A stretch of DNA of 64,000 bases. Source: Methanosphaera sp. BMS (GTDB lineage Archaea > Methanobacteriota > Methanobacteria > Methanobacteriales > Methanobacteriaceae). Each line of letters opens with the position of its first letter. The stretch's first letter is position 1. The translations under genes and the position numbers were made by a program. The notes under the pieces are model-generated. The model did no database searches and was not told where the DNA came from. It saw only the letters and a program-made list of their open reading frames with translations. Of this stretch, positions 39,416-48,645 are shown piece by piece. The stretch is taken from the NCBI RefSeq assembly GCF_003268005.1, contig NZ_CP014213.1, forward strand, positions 1,116,001 through 1,180,000, in the 5' to 3' direction.

Positions 39416-40372
39416 AGGTATGTTTACACCGAATGGACATGGCATGCAATAGTTACAACCCGTGCATGGAATGCTGTTTAATTTTTCATATTCGGTTTTT
39501 ACCTCAAACAACAATTGTTTATCCTCATCCGAGAGCATTCCAGTTTGTGCATTATCCACCAGTGCAATATTTTCCTTTACCTGTTTGAAATTACTCATTC
39601 CACTTAGTACGCAGTTTACCTCTTTTTTGTCCCATAGGTAATTGAATGCCCATTCACGGTAATTATATTGCCGATCTGATTTTTTAAAGATGTCTTCCAC
39701 ACTTTTTGGGTGGTTGCCGGCAAGTTGTCCTCCACGTAGCGGCTCCATTATCACTGTACCGATATTCAGGTCATGTAATTTACGTATACCCTCAAGTCCC
39801 GGGTTTTCATCATAGTCCAGGTAGTTTAGTTGTGTGAGTGCACACTCCCACTTGTCATAGTCCTCGAGTATCTGACTTAAAAGTTCATATGATCCGTGTG
39901 TTGAGAAGCATGCATGTTTTATTCTTCCATCACTTAAGGCTCTGTCTACAAATTCATATAATCCAGCTTCCCTAATATCCTCATAGTAGGAATCCTTTAT
40001 GGAATGAACGTAGAACAACTCTATTGAGTCTCGTTGTAGTCTTTCTAATTGTTTGTCCAGTGTCGCGTCAAAGTATTCCCAGGAGGTTATCTCCCATGAG
40101 GGCATCTTGGTTGATATGTGTATATTGCTATATCCGTTTAGCAGTTCTCCGATTATGCTTTCGCTTACACCCGGTTTTGATCTGTCGATGGTGTGATATA
40201 CCCATGCCGTGTCAAAGATGTTTACTCCCTTTTCTACTGCATATTCAATCATCTTTTCTGTTTCTTTAATATCCACGTGTTCCGGGTGTTCATCAATAAG
40301 TGGTAGTCTCATTGCCCCAAAACCCAGTATTGATGCTTTTATACCTGTTTTTCCCAAAGTCCTATATTTCAT
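39224..40372 (-). CDS. Aldo/keto reductase with C-terminal ferredoxin-like 4Fe-4S domain
   Basis: The 382-residue oxidoreductase has the aldo/keto reductase barrel: YRTLGKTGIKASILGFGAMR at the start, NIFDTAWVYH (catalytic Asp/Tyr region, about 51-60) and YVHSIKD. The C-terminus carries CTGCNYCMPCPFGV (about 300) and CTSCRKCESVCPQ (about 357), two cysteine clusters expected to bind Fe-S clusters, typical of predicted oxidoreductases in methanogens and clostridia. The substrate is unknown. It is monocistronic on the minus strand; its 3' end is duplicated at 37605-37803. Confidence 0.93.
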   Translation of the reverse strand: MKYRTLGKTGIKASILGFGAMRLPLIDEHPEHVDIKETEKMIEYAVEKGVNIFDTAWVYHTIDRSKPGVSESIIGELLNGYSNIHISTKMPSWEITSWEYFDATLDKQLERLQRDSIELFYVHSIKDSYYEDIREAGLYEFVDRALSDGRIKHACFSTHGSYELLSQILEDYDKWECALTQLNYLDYDENPGLEGIRKLHDLNIGTVIMEPLRGGQLAGNHPKSVEDIFKKSDRQYNYREWAFNYLWDKKEVNCVLSGMSNFKQVKENIALVDNAQTGMLSDEDKQLLFEVKTEYEKLNSIPCTGCNYCMPCPFGVNIPKCFREYNMDMLQDESVNSVQYKFHLNEDRQAHNCTSCRKCESVCPQSICISDELKKVEKHFGM

Positions 40373-40614
40373 ATGTATATATTTGTAAAAAGAGATTATT
40401 AAATGTGATAAGATTAGGTATCTTCTACCATTATTATTGGAGTTTCATACAAAAATAGATCCAATTAAAAAAAAAAAGATATAAAAATAGTAAAAAAAGA
40501 ATTATGAATTATTTATATAATTCATGTTTTTATTTAACGCACTGATAGCATAAGCATCATTTACTATGCTTCTAAGATCATCAAAGCCGACATTTTTTCA
40601 AAAAAGATATCCGA

Positions 40615-42294
40615 TTATTCTTTTTGGCCAAATTCGACTTCAAACAAGACTACCGGATATTCCAAATCAAAGTTTGTGATTACTTCAGGATGTACTTCAC
40701 CATAGAAACCAGTGAATGTAAACGGTAGTTTATCATCCAAGGCGACTGCTTTGAAGTCTGCACATCGGCCGGGGATAAATATTGAATTGTCACTTTCTGA
40801 TATGTTCATTTCAAAGCCCATGTTTGATACGAATGATTCGACTATGGCCTTTATGTCGGTATAGTTGGCATTTGAGGATACCATTGCGGCGGCCATTTTT
40901 TTAACTGTTCTCATTTTGACCTCGGCGGATTCATCAATGTAGCCTACATCACCTATTTCAAATATCTTCTGTGGAAGTTCCTCGTGTTTGTTGTCCTCGA
41001 GGAATTCAAGAAGGCTGTTTACCAAGCTTTTTCTTATCATCGTACGGTCCTGTGTTATTGGCTGGGCAACTGTGATTCTGTCTTCTTCTACCTCTTTGTT
41101 GAGTTTTGTGTAGTGTTGGTCTTCACTGGTTAGCATTAGGCTTTTTATCTCGGTAAATCCCAGTCCTATCATTACCTGTTCAAGGATTTGATCAAACTGT
41201 CTTTTAGGGTCCGGGTTGGCTATTGTGGAAAATGTTGGCAGTTCAGCAGGCAGATCATTGAATCCGTAACCTAATGCTATGTTTTCTATTATGTCAACTT
41301 CGTGGAGTATGTCTATACGATATCTTGGCACCGTTACGCGGACAGTATTGTCATCCACCTTTTCTGCGTTGAATCTGGTTTTTTCCAGTGTTTGGATGAT
41401 TTTTTCCGCGGTCAGTTCCATTCCAATGTATTCGGATGCTGTGTCCACGTGTACATCAAGTACTTTGGCATCAAACTGTGGGTATGTTATGTTGTCATGG
41501 TATGGGTATACTACTTCAACTTCCTCTATTGAATCAGCGTTTTCCGATAGGTTTGATGCGATTATGTTTAGTGCATTGGTTACTGCAGTTAGGTCTGTTC
41601 CGGTCACGTCAATAAATAGGTTTTTGGTATCTGTTGTTAGTTTGGTTAGGTCACTGTTTATTATCGGTGGCATGGACATGATATTGTCGTTGGAGTCAAC
41701 TATCAGTGGATATTTGTCATAGTCACTTATTAGCTTGGAGTATTTTTCTCCCTTGTCATGCGTTTTTAGTATTTGGTTTAAGGTTTCCTCATTTTCACAG
41801 TCCAGTGCTACAAACTTATCCTCATCCGGTGTTCCTGCCTTGTAGTAGAATGGCCCTGTTACCGTATCGTAGTCATGTATTCCTATTGCGACCTTTTTTC
41901 TGTCCCTTCCTATTACCCAGTGGAGATGTTCCTGAAATTCCATGATATTTTTTAGTTCATCATCATTTATTTCCACACCTTTTATTATACAGGAGGCTAC
42001 ATATGGACGTATGTCCTCCAAGTCGGCATCCACTGTCAGGGTTATGTCGGTTGGAACTACTTCATATTCGGGCATTCCAACTTCTATATCCAGGTATCCT
42101 TTAAGTGCCCTTACTATTCCCTCGATACTATAATAATCCGGTCGGTTAGGGAAAAACTCTGCTTTTACTTCCTCTTCATCGTATGATTCAACATCACTTG
42201 ATATCATCGGCAGTATATCTATAAGCTCTTTTTTATCTAACGTACAACCTAATTGTTTGAATAATTCATCATATGTAAAGTTTATAACAGGCAT
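40615..42294 (-). CDS. pheT: Phenylalanyl-tRNA synthetase beta subunit, archaeal type
   Basis: The 559-residue product is the non-catalytic chain of the PheRS heterotetramer that charges tRNA-Phe. It starts MPVINFTYDELFKQLGC, shows FFPNRPDYYSIEGIVRALKG typical of archaeal/eukaryotic PheT, a B3/4 editing-like region and a B5 domain around residues 275-345, and ends in the catalytic-like module (LTSEDQHYTKLN, RKSLVNSLLEFLEDNKHEELPQ in two parts). It lacks the N-terminal tRNA-binding extension of bacterial PheT, as expected. A ribosome site AAAGGA lies before ATG 42294. pheS is not nearby. The upstream small membrane protein gene ends 32 bases away and may be co-transcribed. Confidence 0.97.
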   Translation of the reverse strand: MPVINFTYDELFKQLGCTLDKKELIDILPMISSDVESYDEEEVKAEFFPNRPDYYSIEGIVRALKGYLDIEVGMPEYEVVPTDITLTVDADLEDIRPYVASCIIKGVEINDDELKNIMEFQEHLHWVIGRDRKKVAIGIHDYDTVTGPFYYKAGTPDEDKFVALDCENEETLNQILKTHDKGEKYSKLISDYDKYPLIVDSNDNIMSMPPIINSDLTKLTTDTKNLFIDVTGTDLTAVTNALNIIASNLSENADSIEEVEVVYPYHDNITYPQFDAKVLDVHVDTASEYIGMELTAEKIIQTLEKTRFNAEKVDDNTVRVTVPRYRIDILHEVDIIENIALGYGFNDLPAELPTFSTIANPDPKRQFDQILEQVMIGLGFTEIKSLMLTSEDQHYTKLNKEVEEDRITVAQPITQDRTMIRKSLVNSLLEFLEDNKHEELPQKIFEIGDVGYIDESAEVKMRTVKKMAAAMVSSNANYTDIKAIVESFVSNMGFEMNISESDNSIFIPGRCADFKAVALDDKLPFTFTGFYGEVHPEVITNFDLEYPVVLFEVEFGQKE

Positions 42295-42326
42295 TCTATC
42301 AATCCTTTAGTTTTTTGTTTTTATTT

Positions 42327-42680
42327 CTATAATGCTAATATTATCATGAAAAATATAGATTCTACTGTAAAGTGCAGACATCTATGCTGTAATGGTGTCA
42401 TCTTCCATTCATAGAAATTATGTGTTAAATCTATTATCAAATGAATGGATCCTGCCAGTACTCCAATGGTAAATGACTGGAATACCAACGCCAATACTAT
42501 AAAATGGAATATTGCCTCAAGCACTTCATGTACTATCCATGCTACAAATGCAGAGTTTACCATGTGGTATATCATTTCACCGAATATAATGTAGAAATCA
42601 CTGAATGTATGCCATAGGATTCCATGCAATATATCAGAACATGCCAGTACAACTGCAATATAAAACCATAATATGCTCAT
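42327..42680 (-). CDS. Small multi-pass membrane protein, His-rich, unknown function
   Basis: A GTG at 42689 is possible, but GGGGTGAT, which matches the 16S anti-SD tail, is best placed for ATG at 42680, giving 117 residues starting MSILWFYIAVV. Three to four hydrophobic helices are visible with histidines near their ends (HGILWHTFSDF, HEVLEAIFH, HLIIDLTHNFYEW, HRCLHF). The repeated His suggest metal binding or an intramembrane enzyme, but no family is recognised. The gene precedes pheT by 32 bases. Confidence 0.8.
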   Translation of the reverse strand: MSILWFYIAVVLACSDILHGILWHTFSDFYIIFGEMIYHMVNSAFVAWIVHEVLEAIFHFIVLALVFQSFTIGVLAGSIHLIIDLTHNFYEWKMTPLQHRCLHFTVESIFFMIILAL

Positions 42681-43133
42681 AAGTATCACCCCATTGAAAT
42701 TGGAGTTGAATTTCTATTTTTTTTAAATTTTTCAAATATATTACTATACTTATGTTAATATATATAATTTATATTTAATTAATGTTGGCAATTAAATGTA
42801 TATATTGCTTTGTTAGAGGATATAAGAAATGGCGGATACCCCCATAGCATAACGGGTAAAAATGCACATGTGAAATGATTCGATAATTTAATAATTAAAG
42901 AAGCTTTATTATGTAATTTTTATATGACAAGAAGCATAATAAGTATTTATTTGCAAAAAAGTCGTTGTATCTTTAACTTGTTTTATTCAACAATGACCGT
43001 ATTTTCCAACATGTTTTTTATTCAAAAAGTTGACCATGAAAAAATTACATAACATTGTGAAGTTTTAAATATTATCGTTTTTATAACATATATTATATAG
43101 TAATTTTCAAAAATCAACTAAGGAGGGGTTTAG
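42681..43133. promoter_or_regulatory. Divergent intergenic region with promoter of the HTH regulator gene
   Basis: This 453-base region is AT-rich. TTTATAACATATATTATATA at about 43080-43099 is a good TATA-type element, followed by AAGGAGGGG at 43121-43129, an unusually complete ribosome site for ATG 43134. No RNA gene is seen. Confidence 0.5.
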
Positions 43134-43520
43134 ATGAAACCACCATGTGAAATAGTTGTATGGTATGTTATCCCATCCATTAGATCAAAGCTTGCAAAAG
43201 AGTTATTTGAACTTGGCATGAAACAGAAGGATATTTCAGAGCAATTAGACATCACACAGCCCGCCGTAAGCCAATACCTAAGAGATAAACGTGGACATGA
43301 AATGGAATTCAACCCAGTGGTAAATCAATACATCAAGAATATGGCCCGTGACATGATGGATGGAAAACTGGAACCGATGGATTTGATACCAAGATTCTGC
43401 CATATCTGTAAGACAATCAAGACACAGGAAGTACTCTGTCAACTGCACAAAGAAAAGGTAAATATTCCAGAGTATTGTAGTGCATGTATGGGCAGTGAAT
43501 CCGAAAACTGTCTAAACTAA
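43134..43520 (+). CDS. HTH transcriptional regulator with C-terminal cysteine-rich zinc-binding region
   Basis: The 128-residue protein begins MKPPCEIVVWYVIPSIRSKL, followed by a helix-turn-helix (ELGMKQKDISEQLDITQPAV, about residues 25-44, with SQYLRDKRG). Its C-terminal third has seven cysteines (CHIC, CQLHKE, CSACMGSESENC), probably a zinc site. This is the layout of a small family of predicted archaeal regulators. The effector and targets are unknown. It has a near-perfect AAGGAGGGG ribosome site. A T run after the stop (about 43544) may terminate it. Confidence 0.85.
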   Translation: MKPPCEIVVWYVIPSIRSKLAKELFELGMKQKDISEQLDITQPAVSQYLRDKRGHEMEFNPVVNQYIKNMARDMMDGKLEPMDLIPRFCHICKTIKTQEVLCQLHKEKVNIPEYCSACMGSESENCLN

Positions 43521-43578
43521 AAAATCTATTTAATCTCCCTTTTTTTAAACATATTTTTTTGCATTAATTTAATTATTG

Positions 43579-43588
43579 ACGTTAACGT
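43579..43588. promoter_or_regulatory. Perfect palindrome ACGTTAACGT upstream of the TetR gene
   Basis: A 10-bp perfect palindrome lies about 100 bases before the TetR-family gene and 60 bases after the HTH gene. It could be a regulator site; no further evidence. Confidence 0.25.
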
Positions 43589-43640
43589 TAAATTGTACTG
43601 TTTTGGATTTGATTTTTGAACTGGGATATACTGATTACAT

Positions 43641-43690
43641 TTATATATCATGACATACATAATATACCTAACTAACGGTAGGTAGTTTAT
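43641..43690 (+). promoter_or_regulatory. Promoter and likely operator of the TetR-radical SAM operon
   Basis: TTATATATCA at 43641-43650 is a TATA-type box. About 25 bases downstream, at the expected transcription start, lies the inverted repeat TACCTA-N8-TAGGTA (43665-43684), which also overlaps the GGTAGG ribosome site of ATG 43691. Placement over start site and ribosome site fits autorepression by the TetR-family product. Confidence 0.5.
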
Positions 43691-44317
43691 ATGAATACTA
43701 AAGAAAAGATTTTTGATGTAGCCCTTGATTTATTTTCAAAAAAAGGATATGATTCAGTTTCCCTTAGAGAAATTGCTGAAGAAGTGGGAATTAAAAAAAG
43801 TTCAATATATAGTCATTACCCATCCAAAGAAGCAATACTTATGGACATATTTGACTATTTAACCAATCTTTTTGAATATGATGAATTGCTCAATAGTAAA
43901 GATTTGGATTTGAATGCAAACAATGAAATACTGCTTCAAAATCCGGAAAAATTTTATCATAAAGGTTCCGAAGCCATGAAGCAGATGTTTTCACAGGAAA
44001 AAAACCTTAAAATCTGGAAACTGTTATTCATTCAGATGCACCATAACGATGTAATCAGGAAATATTTCCAAGATGAAATTCTTGCCAAACCACTGATGTT
44101 CTGGGAGGGATTTTTCACTATTTTAAAAGAAAATAGTATAATTCGCCAGGAATGCAATCCAAAACTATTGGCAAAGGAATACTACAGTTTTCCGATTTAC
44201 CTGATTTTGGAAATCTGTATGAAATATGATGACATTCCCCCAAGTTCGCTGGAAGATTTCTTTAACCAAGCAGAAGAGCATGCCAATTTCCTACTTGATT
44301 GTGTGAAGGTGAATTAA
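43691..44317 (+). CDS. TetR/AcrR-family transcriptional regulator
   Basis: The 208-residue protein has the TetR N-terminal DNA-binding domain: TKEKIFDVALDLFSKKGYDS, SLREIAEEVGIKKSSIYSHY and PSKEAILMDIF (residues 3-55). The C-terminal ligand domain is helical and not assignable. It directly abuts the radical SAM gene (stop at 44317, next start at 44318), so it probably controls that gene and itself through the inverted repeat at 43665-43684. The inducer is unknown. Confidence 0.93.
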   Translation: MNTKEKIFDVALDLFSKKGYDSVSLREIAEEVGIKKSSIYSHYPSKEAILMDIFDYLTNLFEYDELLNSKDLDLNANNEILLQNPEKFYHKGSEAMKQMFSQEKNLKIWKLLFIQMHHNDVIRKYFQDEILAKPLMFWEGFFTILKENSIIRQECNPKLLAKEYYSFPIYLILEICMKYDDIPPSSLEDFFNQAEEHANFLLDCVKVN

Positions 44318-45409
44318 ATGGATTTTGATATTCAAGATTATCTGGCAGGCGGTGTTGAAATCATCCTGAAGGATGCAATGCGTGCAACACTAAAAAATCC
44401 CAAGGAAAGCTTGTTTTTGCTTAAATTTTCAAAACATGCTAAAAAAGCTACTAAAATCAGACGAAAGTATGCTAAAAAAGGTAAAAATATTCCGGCTTTC
44501 CTGATAGCAAGCATTACAAGCAGTTGCAACCTGCACTGCACAGGATGCTATTCACGCGCACATGATGCATGTAATGATGACAAGCCACAAAAACAACTTA
44601 CTGACGATGAATGGGAAGACATATTCAGGCAGGCAAAGGAACTTGGAATAAGTTTCATTGTTCTTGGCGGTGGTGAGCCGATGCTTAGAAGAGATGTCAT
44701 ACTAAAAGCAAGCAGACATCATGAAATTCTGTTTCCCATATTTACAAATGGTACCATGTTGGATGAAGAGTATTATGATTTGTTAGATAAAAATAGAAAT
44801 CTGGTTCCGGTTTTATCAATAGAAGGAAATGAGGATGTGACAGATTTTAGAAGAGGAAAGGGTGTTTATAGGCAATTGATTGATTCAATGAAATATATGA
44901 GAAAAAATAATATTATCTTTGGGGCTTCACTCACATTTACTAAAGAGAATTTGCCAACACTACTTTCAGATGAATATATCAGTCAATTGCATGATTTAGG
45001 ATGCAAAGTATTATTTTTCATTGAATATGTCCCTGTTGATGCCGATACTGTAAATCTTGCTCCCGGTAATGAGGAGAGGGAACTGTTATTGAATGAGATT
45101 AACTGTTTGCGTCAGGAATATTCCGACATGATATTTCTATCATTCCCGGGAGATGAAAAGACATCCGGGGGTTGTCTTGCAGCAGGTAGGGGATTTTTCC
45201 ATATTAACTCACATGGCGGTGCCGAACCATGTCCTGCTTCACCATATTCCGATGTTAATGTCAATGATGCATCCCTTATTGAAGCTTTGAATTCAAACTT
45301 GTTTAAGTCCTTAAGGGATGGAGGCATTCTTATGGATGATCATGGTGGCGGTTGTGTGTTGTTTGAGCATAAGGATGATGTTGAAAGGATTTTGAAAGAT
45401 GAAAGATAA
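44318..45409 (+). CDS. Radical SAM protein with SPASM-like C-terminal cysteines
   Basis: The 363-residue product has the radical SAM cluster motif CNLHCTGC (about residues 70-77) in SITSSCNLHCTGCYSRAHD, then ILGGGEPMLRRD and IFTNGTMLDEEYYDLL. Its C-terminal part CLAAGRGFFHINSHGGAEPC, plus CVLFEHKDD, resembles a SPASM/twitch region holding a second cluster. It likely modifies a peptide or small molecule; the substrate is not evident and no precursor peptide gene is seen beside it. It is translated directly after the TetR gene. Confidence 0.88.
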   Translation: MDFDIQDYLAGGVEIILKDAMRATLKNPKESLFLLKFSKHAKKATKIRRKYAKKGKNIPAFLIASITSSCNLHCTGCYSRAHDACNDDKPQKQLTDDEWEDIFRQAKELGISFIVLGGGEPMLRRDVILKASRHHEILFPIFTNGTMLDEEYYDLLDKNRNLVPVLSIEGNEDVTDFRRGKGVYRQLIDSMKYMRKNNIIFGASLTFTKENLPTLLSDEYISQLHDLGCKVLFFIEYVPVDADTVNLAPGNEERELLLNEINCLRQEYSDMIFLSFPGDEKTSGGCLAAGRGFFHINSHGGAEPCPASPYSDVNVNDASLIEALNSNLFKSLRDGGILMDDHGGGCVLFEHKDDVERILKDER

Positions 45410-45587
45410 TTGGCAAGTGGTCACTTATATCCAACCATTTACCGGCATCCCCCCATTGTAAACTTTTAACTTTACCTGATGCTAAAAAAATATAATCCAA
45501 ATGAAAGTACTGTTTAAATCCTCATTCCAATAAATTGTCAGTATTGATTCATCAGTTGTTGTTTTCAGGTTAAATAAGGAGATGTAT
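45402..45587 (-). pseudogene. C-terminal remnant of an exonuclease III/EEP-family gene
   Basis: The minus strand downstream of the DUF1848 gene reads SLFNLKTTTDESILTIYWNE in one frame and, after a frameshift, YFHLDYIFLASGKVKSLQW then GDAGKWLDISDHLPIIFHL. The LDYIF...SDHLP combination is the C-terminal signature of endonuclease/exonuclease/phosphatase-family proteins. No start is present and the piece is about 60 codons, so only a 3' fragment survives. Its end overlaps the 3' end of the radical SAM gene in antisense. Confidence 0.55.
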
Positions 45588-46526
45588 CTAAAAATCAAAT
45601 AATGTTGTTTGCTTTGGTTCAATATATCTTATTACTTCCGTATCAATTAGATTGTCATTTTCTTTAAGATGTCCAAGAAGTAATGGTGATTTCTCATCAT
45701 GCAATTTAATAACATTTTTAGGAATATCGGGTTTTCGATTTGCATAGCAGTATTTGCACTCGTTTAAACAGGAGTTATATGCCCCTATATCCCTTGATGG
45801 AATACAGTGACAGTTTTTCCTAATTCCACTGGCTTTAACATCTTTATAGACTACTCCATGTGCCTGTTCCAATATTTCACGGGTGGTGCAACCTGCCGGA
45901 TGAATACCATATTTCTCATAACTCTCATTTGTTGCACATGTTTGAGTGTAAAGATTATACTTCTCGGATATCTCTCCAATCCCCTTCAATAGCCTCACTT
46001 TATCTTCTTGAGTAAGCGGGATTATTTCTGGCATGTTCTGTTCAACTTTCTTATACATGTCAACAAAGCTGAAGATGCATCTGTAAACCAATGGTGAAAT
46101 CCTTTCGGCCATATGTTCAAATGTTTCCAAGTGTTTTTCAACCGTGTATTTTTCAGTTAGAAGTATAGGATCGTATCTCCAAAGAATTTTATTCCTGCCA
46201 ACAATACCTGATAAGCTTTCCAATGTTTTGATTGACCGGTCTATTGTTGGAACTTTAGGTTCTATATCATTTCCATATGCAGTAATCGTATAATTGCAGA
46301 GTATATTGTATTTTTCATCTATCTTGCCTATATGTTTCAATATTGGCTGGTAGTTTTTAGAGCAGAAGAGAAGACAATCCACATCTTCAGGCTTTAAACT
46401 TAACTTGTATACATTCTCTCTTGCAAATGGATTTCTTGAATATGCATATCCCTCACGAAGTCTGTTGAGTAGCCATGGAGTATAATAGTTTACTATATCT
46501 GTTCTTCCGCCAACATTTATTATCAT
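45588..46526 (-). CDS. DUF1848 family protein
   Basis: The 312-residue product starts INVGGRTDIVNYYTPWLLNR and contains CNYTITAYGNDIEP and ILWRYDPILLTEKYT, matching DUF1848, a family of predicted radical-SAM-barrel proteins. C-terminal cysteines CHCIPSRDIGAYNSCLNECK and YCYANRKP (about residues 243-272) probably bind an Fe-S cluster. The biochemical role of the family is unknown. It is monocistronic on the minus strand, followed by a decayed EEP-family fragment. Confidence 0.88.
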   Translation of the reverse strand: MIINVGGRTDIVNYYTPWLLNRLREGYAYSRNPFARENVYKLSLKPEDVDCLLFCSKNYQPILKHIGKIDEKYNILCNYTITAYGNDIEPKVPTIDRSIKTLESLSGIVGRNKILWRYDPILLTEKYTVEKHLETFEHMAERISPLVYRCIFSFVDMYKKVEQNMPEIIPLTQEDKVRLLKGIGEISEKYNLYTQTCATNESYEKYGIHPAGCTTREILEQAHGVVYKDVKASGIRKNCHCIPSRDIGAYNSCLNECKYCYANRKPDIPKNVIKLHDEKSPLLLGHLKENDNLIDTEVIRYIEPKQTTLFDF

Positions 46527-46748
46527 ATATCACACTACCGGTATATTTATCTGATTTAATTATTGGACGGGAAAATATTTAATGATAACTAAAAATTTCA
46601 TGAAAAAATGATATGATGGAATTGATGAGAATACCTGCAGTATCATGACAAGAAAATGTATGGATAAAACTAGTCTTATTATTAACCTATATTACTTTTT
46701 TAAAAACTTTTTGAAAATAAAATGATTGAAAAAAAAATTAAAAGAAAT

Positions 46749-47306
46749 TTAGAAGTCGGTTTCAGTTTCACTGAGCGGTAACCACTTCTTGTCCTTATCG
46801 GATAGGATGATTTCATCCAAATCATCGATTGGCCAGTTGATGGCAATTTCCTCATCATCCCATTTGATTCCGCCTTCATCATCTGCCTTGTAGTAATCGG
46901 TACATTTATATGTAAACTCCGCAGTATCTGATAAGACCACAAATCCATGTGCAAATCCGGGTGGTATGTAGAACTGTTTCTTGTTATCCTCGGAGAGTAT
47001 TACACCCTCCCATTTGGCATATGTGGGTGAGTCTTTACGTAAATCCACGGCCACGTCAAAGACTTCTCCCCTGATTACACGTACAAGTTTTCCCTGTGGC
47101 TGTGTGTACTGGAAGTGAAGTCCACGGAGAACTCCCCTCTTGGATTTGGACTGATTGTCCTGTACAAATTCCTCATCTATGCCTGCTTCGGCAAATTCTT
47201 CCTTTTGGTATGTTTCCATGAAGTATCCTCGTTCATCACCGAATACCGTTGGTTCTATAACGTACACTCCCTCGATGGATGTTTCATTAAATTTGAACTT
47301 TCCCAT
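46749..47306 (-). CDS. rfbC: dTDP-4-dehydrorhamnose 3,5-epimerase-like protein (RmlC/RfbC)
   Basis: The 185-residue cupin epimerase has GKFKFNETSIEGVYVIEPTV, DERGYFMETYQKEEFAEAG, QDNQSKSKRGVLRGLHFQ (catalytic His in GLHFQ), a VRVIRGEVFDVAVDLR segment and PPGFAHGFVVLSD, all standard for RmlC. It acts on a 4-keto-6-deoxy nucleotide sugar, changing stereochemistry at C3 and C5. Ribosome site AGGTGA overlaps the end of the upstream dehydratase gene (10 bases apart), so the two are co-expressed. RmlA, RmlB and RmlD are not seen here. Confidence 0.94.
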   Translation of the reverse strand: MGKFKFNETSIEGVYVIEPTVFGDERGYFMETYQKEEFAEAGIDEEFVQDNQSKSKRGVLRGLHFQYTQPQGKLVRVIRGEVFDVAVDLRKDSPTYAKWEGVILSEDNKKQFYIPPGFAHGFVVLSDTAEFTYKCTDYYKADDEGGIKWDDEEIAINWPIDDLDEIILSDKDKKWLPLSETETDF

Positions 47307-47316
47307 ATCCAGTCAC

Positions 47317-48549
47317 CTACTGATTTTCAACATTTGAGTAGTAATCCAATTGGTCATCTATAATGTCACTAACTGTATGTTTAACCTCTACTCCCAGTTT
47401 CTGGATTTTCTCGGTGTTTGAAAATAGTATTGGCACCTCTGCAGGCCTGAATCTTGCAGGGTTAAACTCTACCTTAACTACTCCTTTATCGGTTTTTACG
47501 TTTATTCCCTTATCCTTGATTGTGTATTCGAGTTTGTTATCCAGCAGCATTGAGTCTACCTTGGTTTTCTCAAATGATACTCCATAGTATTTGTCCGTGT
47601 TGATTTCAGTCGGATTGTTAACCTGTTTGTCACCATTGAATGTCTCGATTGATTCGACGTTATAGCCTGCCTGATTCAAGCTTAGGAGGATGTATGTGAT
47701 AATTGAGTTTGTTCTCATTGATCCCTGATTGTATACGTTTCCGCTTTTTGCCTTCTGTGCCAGTGCAATGTATCCTTCCACTATATCGTTTACGTGTGTC
47801 CAGTCACGGAAAGCGTTCACATTACCTATTACTATTTTATCGGTTAATCCCATCTTAAGCTGCATTACCTGATTTGTTACCACGCTTGTTACGAACATGT
47901 TTCCACGTCCGGCTCCTTCATGGTTGAATGCACGGCTGACTACAGTATCCACATCATAGGAGTGATAGTAGTTACGTGAGAGGTAGTCTCCGTATACCTT
48001 ACTTACAGCATATGGACTCATTGGCCTGAGTGGGTTTGTCTCTGATATAGGCAGTTCATCTATTTTTCCATCTACTATATCCGGAAATATTGAACCGTAT
48101 TGTTTTATGATTGAATCATATTGTTGTTTTGATGAAAATACCAATCCGTATTCTTCACTTGAACCTGCAAATACCATACGGGCATCTGTATCGGCTAGTC
48201 TCATTGCTTCAAGTAGGTTGTTTGTACCTTTTGAGTTGTTATCCTCGGTATCTGTTGGGTTGTCAAATGATTGTGGTACGAATGACTGTGCTGCAAGGTG
48301 GAATATGTAGTCAGGTTCGGATTCCTTTAATGCCTTGCTGACAGCAGTATAGTCTGTTAAGTCCCCTGTTAATGGTGTGAATTTACCGTTTAAGTCATGG
48401 TTTTTAATATTTTTTGGTATTGAACCGTCTGATCTTCTACGTACTAGTCCATATACGTTTGAACCTTCATTTATTAATTTTTCTGCGAGATAAGCTCCTA
48501 CAAATCCACTGATTCCTGTTATTAGTATGTTTTTGTTTTTTAGTGACAT
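47317..48549 (-). CDS. NAD-dependent sugar-nucleotide 4,6-dehydratase/epimerase (GDP-mannose dehydratase-like SDR)
   Basis: The 410-residue extended short-chain dehydrogenase has the Rossmann motif GISGFVGAYLAE at residues 11-22, HLAAQSFVPQSF, AGSSEEYG and YAVSKVYGDYLSR (catalytic Tyr/Lys). It is longer than typical RmlB or GMD (about 320-370) because of an insertion around residues 290-345. It makes a 4-keto-6-deoxy sugar nucleotide, presumably passed to the RmlC-like enzyme encoded next. Good GGAGG ribosome site. Whether the donor is GDP-, dTDP- or UDP-sugar cannot be decided. Confidence 0.88.
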   Translation of the reverse strand: MSLKNKNILITGISGFVGAYLAEKLINEGSNVYGLVRRRSDGSIPKNIKNHDLNGKFTPLTGDLTDYTAVSKALKESEPDYIFHLAAQSFVPQSFDNPTDTEDNNSKGTNNLLEAMRLADTDARMVFAGSSEEYGLVFSSKQQYDSIIKQYGSIFPDIVDGKIDELPISETNPLRPMSPYAVSKVYGDYLSRNYYHSYDVDTVVSRAFNHEGAGRGNMFVTSVVTNQVMQLKMGLTDKIVIGNVNAFRDWTHVNDIVEGYIALAQKAKSGNVYNQGSMRTNSIITYILLSLNQAGYNVESIETFNGDKQVNNPTEINTDKYYGVSFEKTKVDSMLLDNKLEYTIKDKGINVKTDKGVVKVEFNPARFRPAEVPILFSNTEKIQKLGVEVKHTVSDIIDDQLDYYSNVENQ

Positions 48550-48645
48550 GTTAATTATTTCCTCCAGAGAGTGTGTTCTTGAATCTATTGTTATATTATG
48601 ATTTACTATGTTACTATATATGTTTCAAATGATAATTATAATCTG

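Noticed and set aside
40505-40612. Start-less minus-strand frame reading VGFDDLRSIVNDAYAISALN after pheT
   Set aside because: It may be a gene remnant, but no family could be recognised and it lacks a start; not strong enough to call.
42841-42880. GC-richer patch in the divergent gap, tested as a tRNA
   Set aside because: No cloverleaf arms or T-loop consensus could be found.
46700-46954. 84-codon minus-strand frame overlapping rfbC
   Set aside because: Out-of-frame shadow of the well-supported RmlC-like gene.
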